From Verrucomicrobiota bacterium JB023 (GTDB lineage: Bacteria > Verrucomicrobiota > Verrucomicrobiia > Verrucomicrobiales > Akkermansiaceae): a DNA stretch of 64,000 nt. The stretch lies in the NCBI GenBank assembly GCA_030673895.1, contig JAUTCR010000035.1, positions 52,456 through 116,455 on the forward strand, in the 5' to 3' direction. The stretch's first letter is position 1. Every line of letters starts with the position of its first letter. Both the position numbers and the translations under genes were made by a program. Below the pieces are notes generated by a model that was given only the letters and a program-made list of their open reading frames with translations, made no database searches and had not been told where the DNA came from. Shown here piece after piece: positions 26,075 to 35,335 of this stretch.

Positions 26075-28339
26075 TCACGAGGAGGGCTTGATGCTGATCT
26101 CGATGGCCTTGCTGGTCGGGGTGTTGCTCTCGCGAGCGGTCGAGGCGACGGGAACCAGCACATTGGCTTCCGGGAAGTAGGCGGCGGCAGTGCCCCGGGG
26201 GATATCGTAGGGAATTGCGAAGAATCCCTTGGCGTAGCGCTCCTCCCCGGTCCAGTGGCTGGTGATGTCCACGAGAGAGACCGGCTTGATTTCGCGTTCC
26301 TCCATGTCCTTGGGATTGAGGAAGATGATGCGTCTGCCCATCCCGATACCGCGGTAGCGGTCGTTGAGGCCATAGACGGTGGTGTTGTACTGATCGTGGC
26401 TGCGGAGAGTTTGGAGAAGGAGACGGCCAGCAGCCACCTCGAACTGGTCCAAGTCGCCGACGTCGGAGAAATTGGCTTTGCCGGTATCCGTATCCCAGCG
26501 ACGATCCTTCGCGGGATTTGGCAGATAGAATCCGCCGGGCTCTCTGACCCGCTCGTTGTAGTTGTCAAAGCCGGGAATGATCGCTTCGATCAGATTGCGA
26601 ATCTGGTCGTAATCGTTGGCCAGCCTGGTCCAGTCGACCTTGATGGGCGTCTGCAAGGTCGCTTTCGCCAAGCCGCAGACGATAGCGGGCTCGCTCATCA
26701 GATTCTCACTCGCCGGGTCGAGCTTACCTTTCGATTGGTGAACGATGCCCATTGAGTTCTCGCAGGTGACGAATTGCGGGCCAGTTGCCTGCTCGTCGTG
26801 CTCACTCCGGCCCAGGCAGGGGAGGATGAGCCCGACCTTGCCCGTCACCAGATGGCTCCGGTTGAGCTTGGTAGCGACATGGCAAGTCAGTCGGCACTTC
26901 TCAAGGGCGCGGGCCGTGAAGTCGGTATCTGGCGAGGCCTGCAGGAAGTTGCCTCCCATCGCGAAGAAGACTTTGCCCGGCTCCTTGTCCATGGCGAGGA
27001 TGGCATTGACGACGTCGTGCCCGTGCTTGCGTGGGGACTTCATGCCGAATTCCTTATCGAGCGCGGCGAGGAAGGATTTCGGCATTTTTTCAAAGATACC
27101 GACGGTCCGGTCGCCTTGGACGTTTGAATGTCCGCGGACGGGGCACAGGCCGGCACCCGGCCGGCCAATCGCTCCCAGCAGAAGGTGGATATTAGCGACC
27201 TCCCGAATGGTGGCGACGGCGTTGCGATGTTGGGTGAGGCCCATGGCCCAGCAGGTGATGAGCTTGCGCTCGCCGCTGAGAACGGTATCCGCAAGAGCTT
27301 CGATATCGCTTCGACTGATCCCCGATTTTTCAACGAGTTCCTCCCAGTCAGCTTGCTGGCAATGCTTCCGATAGGTCTCAAAGCCGGTGGTGTGCTCCTT
27401 GATAAAATCGTGGTCGAAGATGGATTCCTTGTCCTCTCGCTCGAAGAGCTCCTTGCCCAGGGCGCGGAGGAGGGCCAGGTCGCCGTTGATCTTCACTTGC
27501 AGATACTGGCTGGCCAATGAGGTGGAGCGATCGACCATGCCCTTGAGCTTCTGGGGATGGGCAAATCCCATCAGGCCGGCTTCCTTGAGCGGATTGACGG
27601 CGACGACCTTGCCTCCGTTTTTCACCGTTTCCTCGAGGGCGCTCAGCATGCGGGGGTGATTGGTGCCGGGGTTTTGGCCGATGCAGAGGACGGTGTCGGC
27701 GTGATGGATATCATCCAATGTGACGGTGCCTTTGCCGACGCCGACGGATTGCTTGAGTGCGGTGCCAGAAGACTCGTGGCACATGTTCGAGCAATCCGGC
27801 AAGTTATTGGTGCCGAAGGCGCGGGCAAAAAGCTGATAGAGGAAGGCTGCCTCGTTACTGGTCCGTCCCGAGGTGTAAAAGATGGCGTCGTCCGGTGAGG
27901 GGAGGGCATTGAGCTCCCGGGCGATGAGGGAGAAGGCTTCATCCCAGGCGATGGGCTCATAGTGGGTCGCCCCTTCGCGCAAGATCATGGGATCCGTGAG
28001 GCGCCCTTGCTGATCGTGCCAGTAGTCGCTCTCCTGCTGAAGCTCGTCAATCGAGTAGCGAGCGAAGAAGGCGGGGTCCACCTTTCGCTGGGTGGCTTCG
28101 GAGGCGATGGCCTTGGCCCCGTTTTCACAGAATTCAGCGGGCGCGCGGTGATCATCCGGATCCGGCCAAGCGCAGGAAGGGCAGTCGAAGCCGTTCTTTT
28201 GGTTAAGGTCGAGCAGTGCCTTGGTGCCACGGACGGGGCCCGCCGTCCGCATCACATGATTCAGCGAGGAGGCGACCGCCGCCGGTCCTGCGGCGTGGGT
28301 CTTGGGCTTTTTTACCTGTGGCGCTTGCTCAGTCGACAT
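26075..28339 (-). CDS. FdhF/YdeP-type molybdopterin oxidoreductase
   Basis: 754 residues. The DMSO-reductase superfamily fold contains the FdhF/YdeP marker blocks DCPSCAWPD, CHESSGTALKQSVGVGKGTVTLDD, GQNPGTNHPRML, and RPGAGLCPVRGHSNVQGDRTVGI. The molybdenum or tungsten centre should be bound by the usual bis-MGD, and a Cys or Ser ligand is not obvious to me. These proteins are described as formate-dehydrogenase-like enzymes linked to acid resistance in enterobacteria. No fdhD or other subunit is adjacent. The start at 28339 is the only good one. Confidence 0.9.
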   Translation of the reverse strand: MSTEQAPQVKKPKTHAAGPAAVASSLNHVMRTAGPVRGTKALLDLNQKNGFDCPSCAWPDPDDHRAPAEFCENGAKAIASEATQRKVDPAFFARYSIDELQQESDYWHDQQGRLTDPMILREGATHYEPIAWDEAFSLIARELNALPSPDDAIFYTSGRTSNEAAFLYQLFARAFGTNNLPDCSNMCHESSGTALKQSVGVGKGTVTLDDIHHADTVLCIGQNPGTNHPRMLSALEETVKNGGKVVAVNPLKEAGLMGFAHPQKLKGMVDRSTSLASQYLQVKINGDLALLRALGKELFEREDKESIFDHDFIKEHTTGFETYRKHCQQADWEELVEKSGISRSDIEALADTVLSGERKLITCWAMGLTQHRNAVATIREVANIHLLLGAIGRPGAGLCPVRGHSNVQGDRTVGIFEKMPKSFLAALDKEFGMKSPRKHGHDVVNAILAMDKEPGKVFFAMGGNFLQASPDTDFTARALEKCRLTCHVATKLNRSHLVTGKVGLILPCLGRSEHDEQATGPQFVTCENSMGIVHQSKGKLDPASENLMSEPAIVCGLAKATLQTPIKVDWTRLANDYDQIRNLIEAIIPGFDNYNERVREPGGFYLPNPAKDRRWDTDTGKANFSDVGDLDQFEVAAGRLLLQTLRSHDQYNTTVYGLNDRYRGIGMGRRIIFLNPKDMEEREIKPVSLVDITSHWTGEERYAKGFFAIPYDIPRGTAAAYFPEANVLVPVASTARESNTPTSKAIEISIKPSS

Positions 28340-28381
28340 GGGCCGAAGATAGCGCCGTTGAGCCGTTTCGGAAGTCGTGAG

Positions 28382-30100
28382 TTACTGAATTTGCCAAATT
28401 CCGAACTCCGAGCGGGCGTCGAACTCGAATTCACCAAAAGGCGGAACCTCAACCACTTGAGTGATGATACGGTGATAGCGATCGATGACGTTGTTCCCGG
28501 TGACGGAGGGGTCTTCGTATATTTTGTGGGAATCGAAATAGAGGAGCAGGCGCACCGGCTCAGCAAGGGTCTCACTTTCCATGCGGAGGATGCCGCTGAA
28601 GGGGCCGTCCGGGACGAAGCTCACATTCTGGATGGCGTGGGTGCCGGCGAGGTCGCCGCCCACTCCTTGGAGGACCCCGCCCGTGCCAGCCTCGTCAAAG
28701 AGGATGTTGAAGGTGTTGACCACTTGGGCGGCTCCCTCGATGTCATTTTCCCGACCTTTGAAGCGAATGTAGGCATCCGCGGTCTCGAAGTTCATTGCCG
28801 GCCAGCTGGGGTAGGTGATGACGGTGGGGCCAACGCTGAAGTAGGCAGTCTCCGTCCCGTTGATCAGGTTCTCGATGGAGACCCCGGGCTCTTCTGCCAA
28901 GCCGACGGGGAAGGCGCTGGTAACGTAGTTCACCCAATTGATGAGGTCATCGGAGCTCAAGAGCTGCCGGATCTCTCCCTCCAGGGCGTTGGTCGTGACG
29001 CGGCGCACGCCATCGACGGTTTTGAGAGAAGGGCTGCCGGGCTTTAGCGTGATGCCGGGAATCTGGTCGTAGTAGTAAGTGGCTTCATACAATCCCTCGA
29101 CGAGGGTGAAGTCGATGGAGGTGACGGTGCCACTCCTCACCCCGCCCAGCAGTTCCTGAACAGTGACGCGGCCAGCGTAATCGGTCTTCACATACCCCAG
29201 GTGGGTGTGGCGTCCCCGGAACTGGGGCGCGCCCTCGGCGCCGGTAATCAAGAGGGTGGCTCCGGCGGTGTTGAGGTCGGTCAGATTCTCATTGGCAAAG
29301 GCGACTGCGAAGCCTTGACCGGAAAGATTGCCGAAACGGTCCGCGAAGCGATTGCCAAAGACCGCGTCCGGGGCATCGAAGTTGTTGTAATCGGCATCGA
29401 CGATCTCGTTCTGCATCTGCCAGCCGGGCGCCTTGTTATTGCCGAAAGTGAAGGCGCCGAGCGAGAGATAGCGCGTGTCGCCGGAGACGAGGTTCAAGGG
29501 ACGGTTGTCATAGTAGGCTCCACTGGTGATCTGGCCGGAAAACTCGTTGAGGTAATTCGGCGAAGACGTGAGGTTAAGCTGGTAGCGATAGTTGAGCAGC
29601 TCCTCCGGGTCACTAGTGCTATAGTAGGAGAGACTGTAGAGGGGATTGTCTGAGACCCAATTATGCTGATTGCCGGGAGACGCGAGGGTAAAGGTCGCGA
29701 CGGCGGTGGTGCCGATGCGGAGGGTGGCCTCGGCTCCCGGGAGGTAGTTGTTGGGACTGGAGGGATTGGCCTCTCCGGTGACGTTGATGGTGTAGGTCGC
29801 GCCATCAAGATCGAAGTAACCGGTGTCGGGATCGATGGCCCGGTAGTTTCCGTAAGGATTATTCGACTGGGTGGAGAGGGTATTGCGGGCATCCTGGTCG
29901 ATGGGCCGGGCCAGCATCCAGAAGTTGGCCAGCGAGAGAGGCGCATGGGCTCCATCCAGTCGGAGGACCACGCGCCGTTCCTCATCATTGTCTAGCGTGA
30001 TGTTGAGAGTCGCATCCACGACGACCGTCCGCTGGGCCATGAGCGGGACGAGGGCCTGCAGGGAAAACAGGATGAGGAAGAGAAGAGAGAAAAGATTCAT
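28382..30100 (-). CDS. Secreted protein with a degenerate cyclophilin-like N-terminus
   Basis: 572 residues with a signal peptide (MNLFSLLFLILFSLQALVP...). At about residues 40-65 the chain reads ERRVVLRLDGAHAPLSLANFW, close to the start of cyclophilins (ENAPRTVANFITLAEG in the neighbour), but the rest lacks the catalytic cyclophilin core. The remainder is beta-rich. At about 355-400 and again near the end it has blocks like those of verrucomicrobial secreted proteins (SSDDLINWVNYV). It is transcribed 37 bases after the cyclophilin gene and is probably co-transcribed. Function unknown. Confidence 0.7.
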   Translation of the reverse strand: MNLFSLLFLILFSLQALVPLMAQRTVVVDATLNITLDNDEERRVVLRLDGAHAPLSLANFWMLARPIDQDARNTLSTQSNNPYGNYRAIDPDTGYFDLDGATYTINVTGEANPSSPNNYLPGAEATLRIGTTAVATFTLASPGNQHNWVSDNPLYSLSYYSTSDPEELLNYRYQLNLTSSPNYLNEFSGQITSGAYYDNRPLNLVSGDTRYLSLGAFTFGNNKAPGWQMQNEIVDADYNNFDAPDAVFGNRFADRFGNLSGQGFAVAFANENLTDLNTAGATLLITGAEGAPQFRGRHTHLGYVKTDYAGRVTVQELLGGVRSGTVTSIDFTLVEGLYEATYYYDQIPGITLKPGSPSLKTVDGVRRVTTNALEGEIRQLLSSDDLINWVNYVTSAFPVGLAEEPGVSIENLINGTETAYFSVGPTVITYPSWPAMNFETADAYIRFKGRENDIEGAAQVVNTFNILFDEAGTGGVLQGVGGDLAGTHAIQNVSFVPDGPFSGILRMESETLAEPVRLLLYFDSHKIYEDPSVTGNNVIDRYHRIITQVVEVPPFGEFEFDARSEFGIWQIQ

Positions 30101-30137
30101 TGGGTTGTTCGGATATGTGGGATGGACGGAGGAGCTG

Positions 30138-31391
30138 CTAGCCTCCTTCGGAAGTCAGCGCATAGGAGCCGGAAAGGGGAAGAGAGCCTGAAGAGGTGAA
30201 GGCGCTGCCTGTCACTCGTCGGTCGCCGTCTTGATCCGCGCCGAGGACCAGGCGGAAGGGGACGTAGCCGGCACTTTGGATCACGAGGGTGGTGCCGTAG
30301 CCGTGAGGGTTCTCCGAGTAGGAGGTGATGACACTTGGGGAGCCGCTGCCGACGGTGAAGAGCCCGTTGACGAGATCGACTTCCAAGGCAGCCAGGCTGG
30401 AGTCGACCTCGATCAGGCTGCCAACCAGGCTGGCGGGAAAATTGGCATCATCCGGCCAGAGGGTGAGGGAGGGGAGGAAAAAGTGCGAGCTGGCTTCATC
30501 ATCTCCGCTCGTCACCTGGGCAGTGAAGCTGGACTCGGGGTCTGAATCCGGGCTGAGGTAGCGGGTGAGCGCGGACCAGCTCGCCAAGTCATCGGAATGG
30601 TAAACGGAGAGCGTCGTGGAAGCCGGCTGTTCGACAGCCAATTCGTTGGCCAAGGGATCTGTTAGCGTCGCCTGATGGGCGGTGACCGTCGGAAGTTTTT
30701 GGGCAAACTCGTCGAATTCGATGGCGGCAACTCCCTCCCGCCGAATGGTGATGGCATTGATGATGATGTCGGTCACCGGTTGAGTGTCGTCAGCGGTTTC
30801 CTCCATGCCATCGGCATTGACCGGGGCATTATTAATCGCATCGACGACGGAGCCTCCCGAGGCGACCGAGCCGAAGATGGTATGGAGCCCGTTGAGGTGG
30901 GTTGTTGCCACATCGGTGATGAAGAATTGGGAGCCGTTGGTATTCGGTCCGCTATTGGCCATCGCCAAGAGGTGACGCTCATTGAAAGTGAGCCCATTAT
31001 CGACTTCATCAGGGAAAGTATAGCCCGGGCCGTCCGTGCCGGCTCCGTTTTGTGAGCCGGTCTGGGACATGAAGTCGGCAATGACGCGGTGGAATTGAAT
31101 GCCCTCATAATAAGGGGTATCCACCATCACGTTGCCCGTGGCGGAGTCGCGCCAAGGCCGACTTCCTTCGGCGAGGGTGATGAAATTGGCCACGGTGCGG
31201 GGGGCATTCTCGTAATCCAGCTCCAGGCTGAAGTCGCCGAGGGTGGTGGAAACGTCCGCGTAGATCTGTCCGTGGAGCGGCGAGGTAAGGAAGAGCGGAG
31301 CCGCCAAAATGAGCCAAGGTCGCACGGCGGCAGGATGGGGGGGCGGGGCAGGCGGTGGCAAGACGGAATGAGAACAGGGGCTCACTTGCAA
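30138..31391 (-). CDS. Secreted peptidyl-prolyl isomerase (cyclophilin) with a C-terminal extension
   Basis: 417 residues. A signal region (to about 43) precedes a cyclophilin domain at about 45-215: YEGIQFHRVIADFMSQTG with the catalytic Arg, TFPDEVDNGLTFNERHLLAMAN, and SGPNTNGSQFFITD. This domain catalyses proline cis/trans isomerisation in exported proteins. After it come about 200 residues with the SDDLASWSALTRYLSPD pattern that recurs in other secreted proteins of the window. The start at 31391 is uncertain because several Met and Pro-rich codons precede the hydrophobic core. Confidence 0.88.
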   Translation of the reverse strand: MQVSPCSHSVLPPPAPPPHPAAVRPWLILAAPLFLTSPLHGQIYADVSTTLGDFSLELDYENAPRTVANFITLAEGSRPWRDSATGNVMVDTPYYEGIQFHRVIADFMSQTGSQNGAGTDGPGYTFPDEVDNGLTFNERHLLAMANSGPNTNGSQFFITDVATTHLNGLHTIFGSVASGGSVVDAINNAPVNADGMEETADDTQPVTDIIINAITIRREGVAAIEFDEFAQKLPTVTAHQATLTDPLANELAVEQPASTTLSVYHSDDLASWSALTRYLSPDSDPESSFTAQVTSGDDEASSHFFLPSLTLWPDDANFPASLVGSLIEVDSSLAALEVDLVNGLFTVGSGSPSVITSYSENPHGYGTTLVIQSAGYVPFRLVLGADQDGDRRVTGSAFTSSGSLPLSGSYALTSEGG

Positions 31392-31421
31392 TTTCCGCGG
31401 CAGGAGGATTTCTTTTTCGTT

Positions 31422-32144
31422 GTGACTGAGAAATCAAGCGGTTGGGCGCTCTTCGACCTCGATCAAACCATCGTGCCCTGGGATATGCAGCTGCTCTTCT
31501 GCAACTTCGTTCTCCAGCGCGAGGGCTGGCGGCGGGTCTTGCTGGTTCCTTTTTTGCTGCTGACCCCGTTTGCGAAGCTTTTGGGAGCGGAGACGATGAA
31601 GAGGGTGTTCGTGGGCTTTTGCTATGGTCTCCCCCGCAAGCGCTTGGAGGGCTACGCAAGGGAATTTGCCGAGGAGGCTGTTAACATTGCCTACGGTGAT
31701 GTGGTGGCGGAAATCGAAAGGCAGAAGCAGGAAGGGCGTACCACCGTGCTGGCTTCCGCGAGTCCGGAGATCTACGTCCGGGAGATTGGTGACCGGTTGG
31801 GTTTTGACCACTCCTTTGGCACGGAGGTGGCTTGGCAGGAGAAGGCGCCCTGGTTTCCCCGGTTTCCCCGGGGGAATCACAAGGGGGCCAACAAGGTGAC
31901 CCGTCTCCGCGAGGAGCTTGGCCTGGAGGGCGTTCTGCCCGATAGCGAGGGCTACTCGGATAGCAAGGCGGACCTTCCCATGCTCGCAATGTGTGAGAGA
32001 GTGGTGGCCGTTCACCCTGAGGGCATCTTCGCCGAGAAAGCGGCGGAGAATCATTGGAGGGTATTATCCCCCGACAAGCCGTGGCAGGATCGGCGGGCCT
32101 TCGCTCTCGCCTCGATCCGGATGATTCTCGGAATCTACCGATAA
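31422..32144 (+). CDS. HAD-IB family phosphatase, SerB-like
   Basis: 240 residues. Nucleophile motif I is FDLDQTIVPWD, motif II lies in TTVLASASPEIY, and motif III is EGYSDSKADLPML. The HAD-IB cap is short. The family includes phosphoserine and lysophospholipid-type phosphatases; the substrate is unknown. The GTG start at 31422 follows an AGGAGG at 31402-31407, about 14 bases upstream. Further upstream frames belong to the antisense of the cyclophilin gene. Confidence 0.85.
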   Translation: MTEKSSGWALFDLDQTIVPWDMQLLFCNFVLQREGWRRVLLVPFLLLTPFAKLLGAETMKRVFVGFCYGLPRKRLEGYAREFAEEAVNIAYGDVVAEIERQKQEGRTTVLASASPEIYVREIGDRLGFDHSFGTEVAWQEKAPWFPRFPRGNHKGANKVTRLREELGLEGVLPDSEGYSDSKADLPMLAMCERVVAVHPEGIFAEKAAENHWRVLSPDKPWQDRRAFALASIRMILGIYR

Positions 32145-32193
32145 TTTTCGAGGTTGTGGCCTCATCAGTTTGACGCTAGGCCTTGGCCCACGC

Positions 32194-33510
32194 ATGCAAC
32201 GAAAACGACAACTTAGCCAAGGCTGTGGGTCCACAGCCAGAGTCAAGCCGAAGACGAGCCGTCTGACCGGAGCATTGATGCTTGGGACGACGGCTTTTTT
32301 GTGGGCAGGTGACTCGACTTATGAAGCGCTGGAGCCTAGCGAGCCCGCGCCAGTGACAGCAGGTCAATCCGGTTGTGACTTCTACCGCTCCCTCGGGAAG
32401 CTCTATTCGGACGACAGCAATCCCGTCATCCAGAGCTTCTCCTTGATGGGTCGGATTCACGCTCAATACGGCTACGTCGACGGCGAGGACCGGAGCGGAC
32501 AAGACTTTAACTACGATACGAATGAAGTCCGCCGGATGCGTATCGGCGCCAAGGCTGGGCTTTTTCAGTATCTTGAAGTGAAGGGCCAAGCGGAGATCTT
32601 CAATGACCAAGAGCCTGCCGGTGGTGACCGCGGCTTCGAGTTCAAGCACATGTGGGATCTCTACGGTAAGCTCGACCTGGGTGAAGCCTTCAGCGTGCAG
32701 GGGCTTGATAGCTTCAAGGTTGGCTACGGTAAGCGGGAGACGCATACCTCGGCAGAGTGGGATATCTCGTCGAACAAGCTGAAGACTGTGGAGCGGTCCG
32801 CAATTTCCAACAAAGTCTGGCCCTCCGACATTGAGTTCTCCAACCCCACCGGGGCTTGGGTCGAGTTGGCGCAGGGGAATTGGAAGACCGAGTTCGGTCT
32901 TTTCTCCACGACACAGGAAGACTTCATCGCCGGATGGGACGACGGGCAGATGTATTGGGCCAACTTCTGGTATGATTTCTCCGAGGCTGCAGGCTCGGAT
33001 CTGGCGACCATCTACTTGACCGGGATGTATCAGGATATCGATGCAGAGGACGTCGCCCTGGCCTCGGGAATCGAATGGACGACCTCGGCCGCATTGCTTT
33101 ATGGGCGCGACAACTGGCAGTTCATCCTGGAGGGGATTTACGGTGACAATGGCGACCAATCTGCCAATCGCGACGGTCAATTCTGGGGGGTCGTCTTCAT
33201 CCCGAGTATGTGGCTCATTGAAGACCGCCTTGAGGCGGTTGCCCGCTATCAATATCAAGGTTCCGAAGAGTCCGAGGGAATCCGTCTGAATAGCCGCTAC
33301 GTGCGCCGCTCCGGTGCGGCGGAAGGTTACTCCGGCTTATCCAATGGCCGGGGCGATGAGCACCACTCGGTCTATGGTGGCCTCAAGTATCACCTCTGCA
33401 AGGATAACGCGCATCTCCTCGCGGGTCTTGAATACGACAATATCAAGAGCAACGGGGACCAGGTTTACGAGGGTTGGACGACCTTCCTCGGCTTCCGCAC
33501 CTTCTTTTAA
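32194..33510 (+). CDS. OprP/OprO-type phosphate-selective porin
   Basis: 438 residues. After a basic start and hydrophobic region (LMLGTTAFLWAG) the chain alternates in 16-20 amphipathic strands with Asp/Tyr-rich turns, as in phosphate-specific porins: NPVIQSFSLMGRIHAQYGY, GLFQYLEVKGQAE, and a final EGWTTFLGFRTFF with terminal aromatic residues. It would form an outer-membrane channel for phosphate or phosphonate. It is 18 bases upstream of the PhnD-like binding protein, so both probably act in one phosphorus-acquisition operon. The ATG at 32194 is chosen over a TTG at 32170. Confidence 0.88.
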   Translation: MQRKRQLSQGCGSTARVKPKTSRLTGALMLGTTAFLWAGDSTYEALEPSEPAPVTAGQSGCDFYRSLGKLYSDDSNPVIQSFSLMGRIHAQYGYVDGEDRSGQDFNYDTNEVRRMRIGAKAGLFQYLEVKGQAEIFNDQEPAGGDRGFEFKHMWDLYGKLDLGEAFSVQGLDSFKVGYGKRETHTSAEWDISSNKLKTVERSAISNKVWPSDIEFSNPTGAWVELAQGNWKTEFGLFSTTQEDFIAGWDDGQMYWANFWYDFSEAAGSDLATIYLTGMYQDIDAEDVALASGIEWTTSAALLYGRDNWQFILEGIYGDNGDQSANRDGQFWGVVFIPSMWLIEDRLEAVARYQYQGSEESEGIRLNSRYVRRSGAAEGYSGLSNGRGDEHHSVYGGLKYHLCKDNAHLLAGLEYDNIKSNGDQVYEGWTTFLGFRTFF

Positions 33511-33528
33511 TACCAACTATCTAGTATC

Positions 33529-34428
33529 ATGAAACAAATCGTAACTATTCTGGGTGCGGGCGCTGTTGCCTTGTCCGTCTCCTGCAAGCCGAAAGGAACG
33601 GAAGCCGCTGCGGAGGGAGGGAGCTCTTCTCTCGTCATCACCGCGATTCCGGATGAAAAGGTCTCCGACCAGGCGGAGAACTACAAACCTCTGGTCAAGT
33701 ATCTCAGTGACGAGCTGGGGGTGCCGGTCACCTTCTCCGAGTCCAGTGACTATGCGGCTGCGGTTGAGCGCTTTAAAAATGGCGAGATCCACATGGCTTG
33801 GTTCGGCGGATTGACCGGCGTGCAAGCCATGGAATCAGTCGAGGGCGCGCGCGCCATCGCCCAGGGTTCCGTGGATCCGAATTTCAAGTCCTACTTCATC
33901 GCCCATCACACGTCCGGATTGCAGAAGTCGGATGACTTCCCGGTGGAGATCAGCGACATGACCTTCACCTTTGGTAGCCCGGGGTCCACCTCGGGTCGTC
34001 TCATGCCGACCTACTTCATTGAGCAAGAGACAGGGAAAACACCTGAGGAATTCTTCACCCAGCCGGTCCAGTTCCAGAGCGAGGGTGGTCACTATGCGAC
34101 CGCGAAGGCCGTGGAGAGTGGCTCCGTGCAGGTTGGAGCCATTAACTACAAGACCTACGACACCATGGTGGCGGAGGGGGACCTGGATGCGAGCAAGGCG
34201 CAGATCATCTGGGTCACGCCGGACTACGCGGATTACAATCTGACTGTGCACCCGGACCTCGACGATCAGTTCGGTGAGGGATTCATCGACAAGCTGCAGA
34301 CCGCCTTGGTCGAGTGTGAGGACAAGGATGCCTTGCGCGCCTTCAATCGGGACGACCTCATTCCTGCCAAGAACGAGGACTTCGCCGGCATCAAGGCGGT
34401 CGCGGAGAAGGTCGGCCTCATGCGTTGA
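33529..34428 (+). CDS. PhnD-family periplasmic substrate-binding lipoprotein
   Basis: 299 residues. Lipobox LSVSC with Cys19 means it is anchored in the membrane. The two-lobed PhnD fold shows EIHMAWFGGLTGVQAMESVEGA and FTFGSPGSTSGRLMPTYF, which bind the substrate. These motifs are shared by phosphonate/phosphite binders and by a subfamily proposed to carry selenate, so the substrate cannot be fixed from sequence. The neighbouring phosphate-selective porin makes a phosphorus compound more likely. An ATPase and a double-length permease follow on the same strand. Confidence 0.87.
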   Translation: MKQIVTILGAGAVALSVSCKPKGTEAAAEGGSSSLVITAIPDEKVSDQAENYKPLVKYLSDELGVPVTFSESSDYAAAVERFKNGEIHMAWFGGLTGVQAMESVEGARAIAQGSVDPNFKSYFIAHHTSGLQKSDDFPVEISDMTFTFGSPGSTSGRLMPTYFIEQETGKTPEEFFTQPVQFQSEGGHYATAKAVESGSVQVGAINYKTYDTMVAEGDLDASKAQIIWVTPDYADYNLTVHPDLDDQFGEGFIDKLQTALVECEDKDALRAFNRDDLIPAKNEDFAGIKAVAEKVGLMR

Positions 34429-34442
34429 TTCATTGCCAGGAG

Positions 34443-34507
34443 CGCGGACTTTAGCCCACCTCGGGATGCCTGAATCTTCCGGGGTGGCTTTCAGTCCGCG
34501 CTCTTTT
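34443..34507 (+). terminator. Hairpin between the binding-protein and ATPase genes
   Basis: CGCGGACT at 34443-34450 pairs with AGTCCGCG at 34493-34500, and AGCCCACC pairs imperfectly with GGTGGCTT to lengthen the stem. CTCTTTT follows. It lies inside the phn-like operon and could reduce transcription of the ATPase and permease relative to the binding protein. Confidence 0.7.
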
Positions 34508-34518
34508 CGTGCCTGCCC

Positions 34519-35253
34519 ATGTTCGAGCTAAAGTCAGTCCGGGTGGAGTTTGGAGGCTTGGTGGCCCTTGCCGACATCGATCTGCGCATCGAGTCCGGGG
34601 AGCAGGTCTGTCTCATTGGCCCCAGTGGTGCGGGTAAGTCGACCCTGCTCGGTCTCTTCAATGGCCGCGTGATGGCGACCCGGGGAGAGGTGAGGGCCGA
34701 GGGCGAGAACCTTTCGCAATTCTCGCCCGCCAAGCTGCGGGCGCTTCGGCAGCGAATCGCTTGGGTCCCGCAAGATCTGGGTTTGGTCCCGAATCTCAGG
34801 GTGAATCAGAATGTGTCCTGCGGTCGGGCTGGCGCGAAGGGATTCTGGGGCCTCATGCGCAGTTACCTGCGCATGAGCGGCGAGGAGCAGGAGAAAATCC
34901 ACGCGCTTCTCCAGCGCGTCGGTATCCCGGAGAAACTTTTTGAACGGGTGGATCATCTCTCGGGTGGCCAGCAACAGCGCGTTGCCATCGCCCGGGCGCT
35001 TTATCAAAAGCCGAAGGCGATCTTGGCGGATGAGCCGGTGAGCGCGGTGGACCCGGAGCGGGCGAGGGATTTGGTCGAGCTGCTGACCTCGGCGGCTCGT
35101 GAGGAAGGGGCGTCCTTGATCATGAGTCTTCACGACGTGAGCTTGGCCCGTCGCTATTTTGACCGGGTGATCGGTCTGCGGGAGGGCCGCATTGTCTTCG
35201 ACGGTCCGGCTCATGAGGAGGGGGTGAAGACGCTCTATCGACTGACGGAATGA
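34519..35253 (+). CDS. phnC: ABC transporter ATP-binding protein, PhnC type
   Basis: 244 residues. It hydrolyses ATP to drive import through the adjacent permease. Walker A is GPSGAGKST, the signature LSGGQQQRVAIARAL, Walker B AILADEPVSAVDP, and the switch His is in LIMSLHDV. The sequence order and the context (PhnD-like binder before, PhnE-type permease after) identify PhnC. It starts 90 bases after the binder across a hairpin. Confidence 0.92.
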   Translation: MFELKSVRVEFGGLVALADIDLRIESGEQVCLIGPSGAGKSTLLGLFNGRVMATRGEVRAEGENLSQFSPAKLRALRQRIAWVPQDLGLVPNLRVNQNVSCGRAGAKGFWGLMRSYLRMSGEEQEKIHALLQRVGIPEKLFERVDHLSGGQQQRVAIARALYQKPKAILADEPVSAVDPERARDLVELLTSAAREEGASLIMSLHDVSLARRYFDRVIGLREGRIVFDGPAHEEGVKTLYRLTE

Positions 35254-35335
35254 AAGGTGACCTCTGCTATTGGCCGCGTGTTGCTACGGAGCCGTCAGCT
35301 GCTCGGCGGCGGGTGAAGGCGAGTGACTTGGGAGG

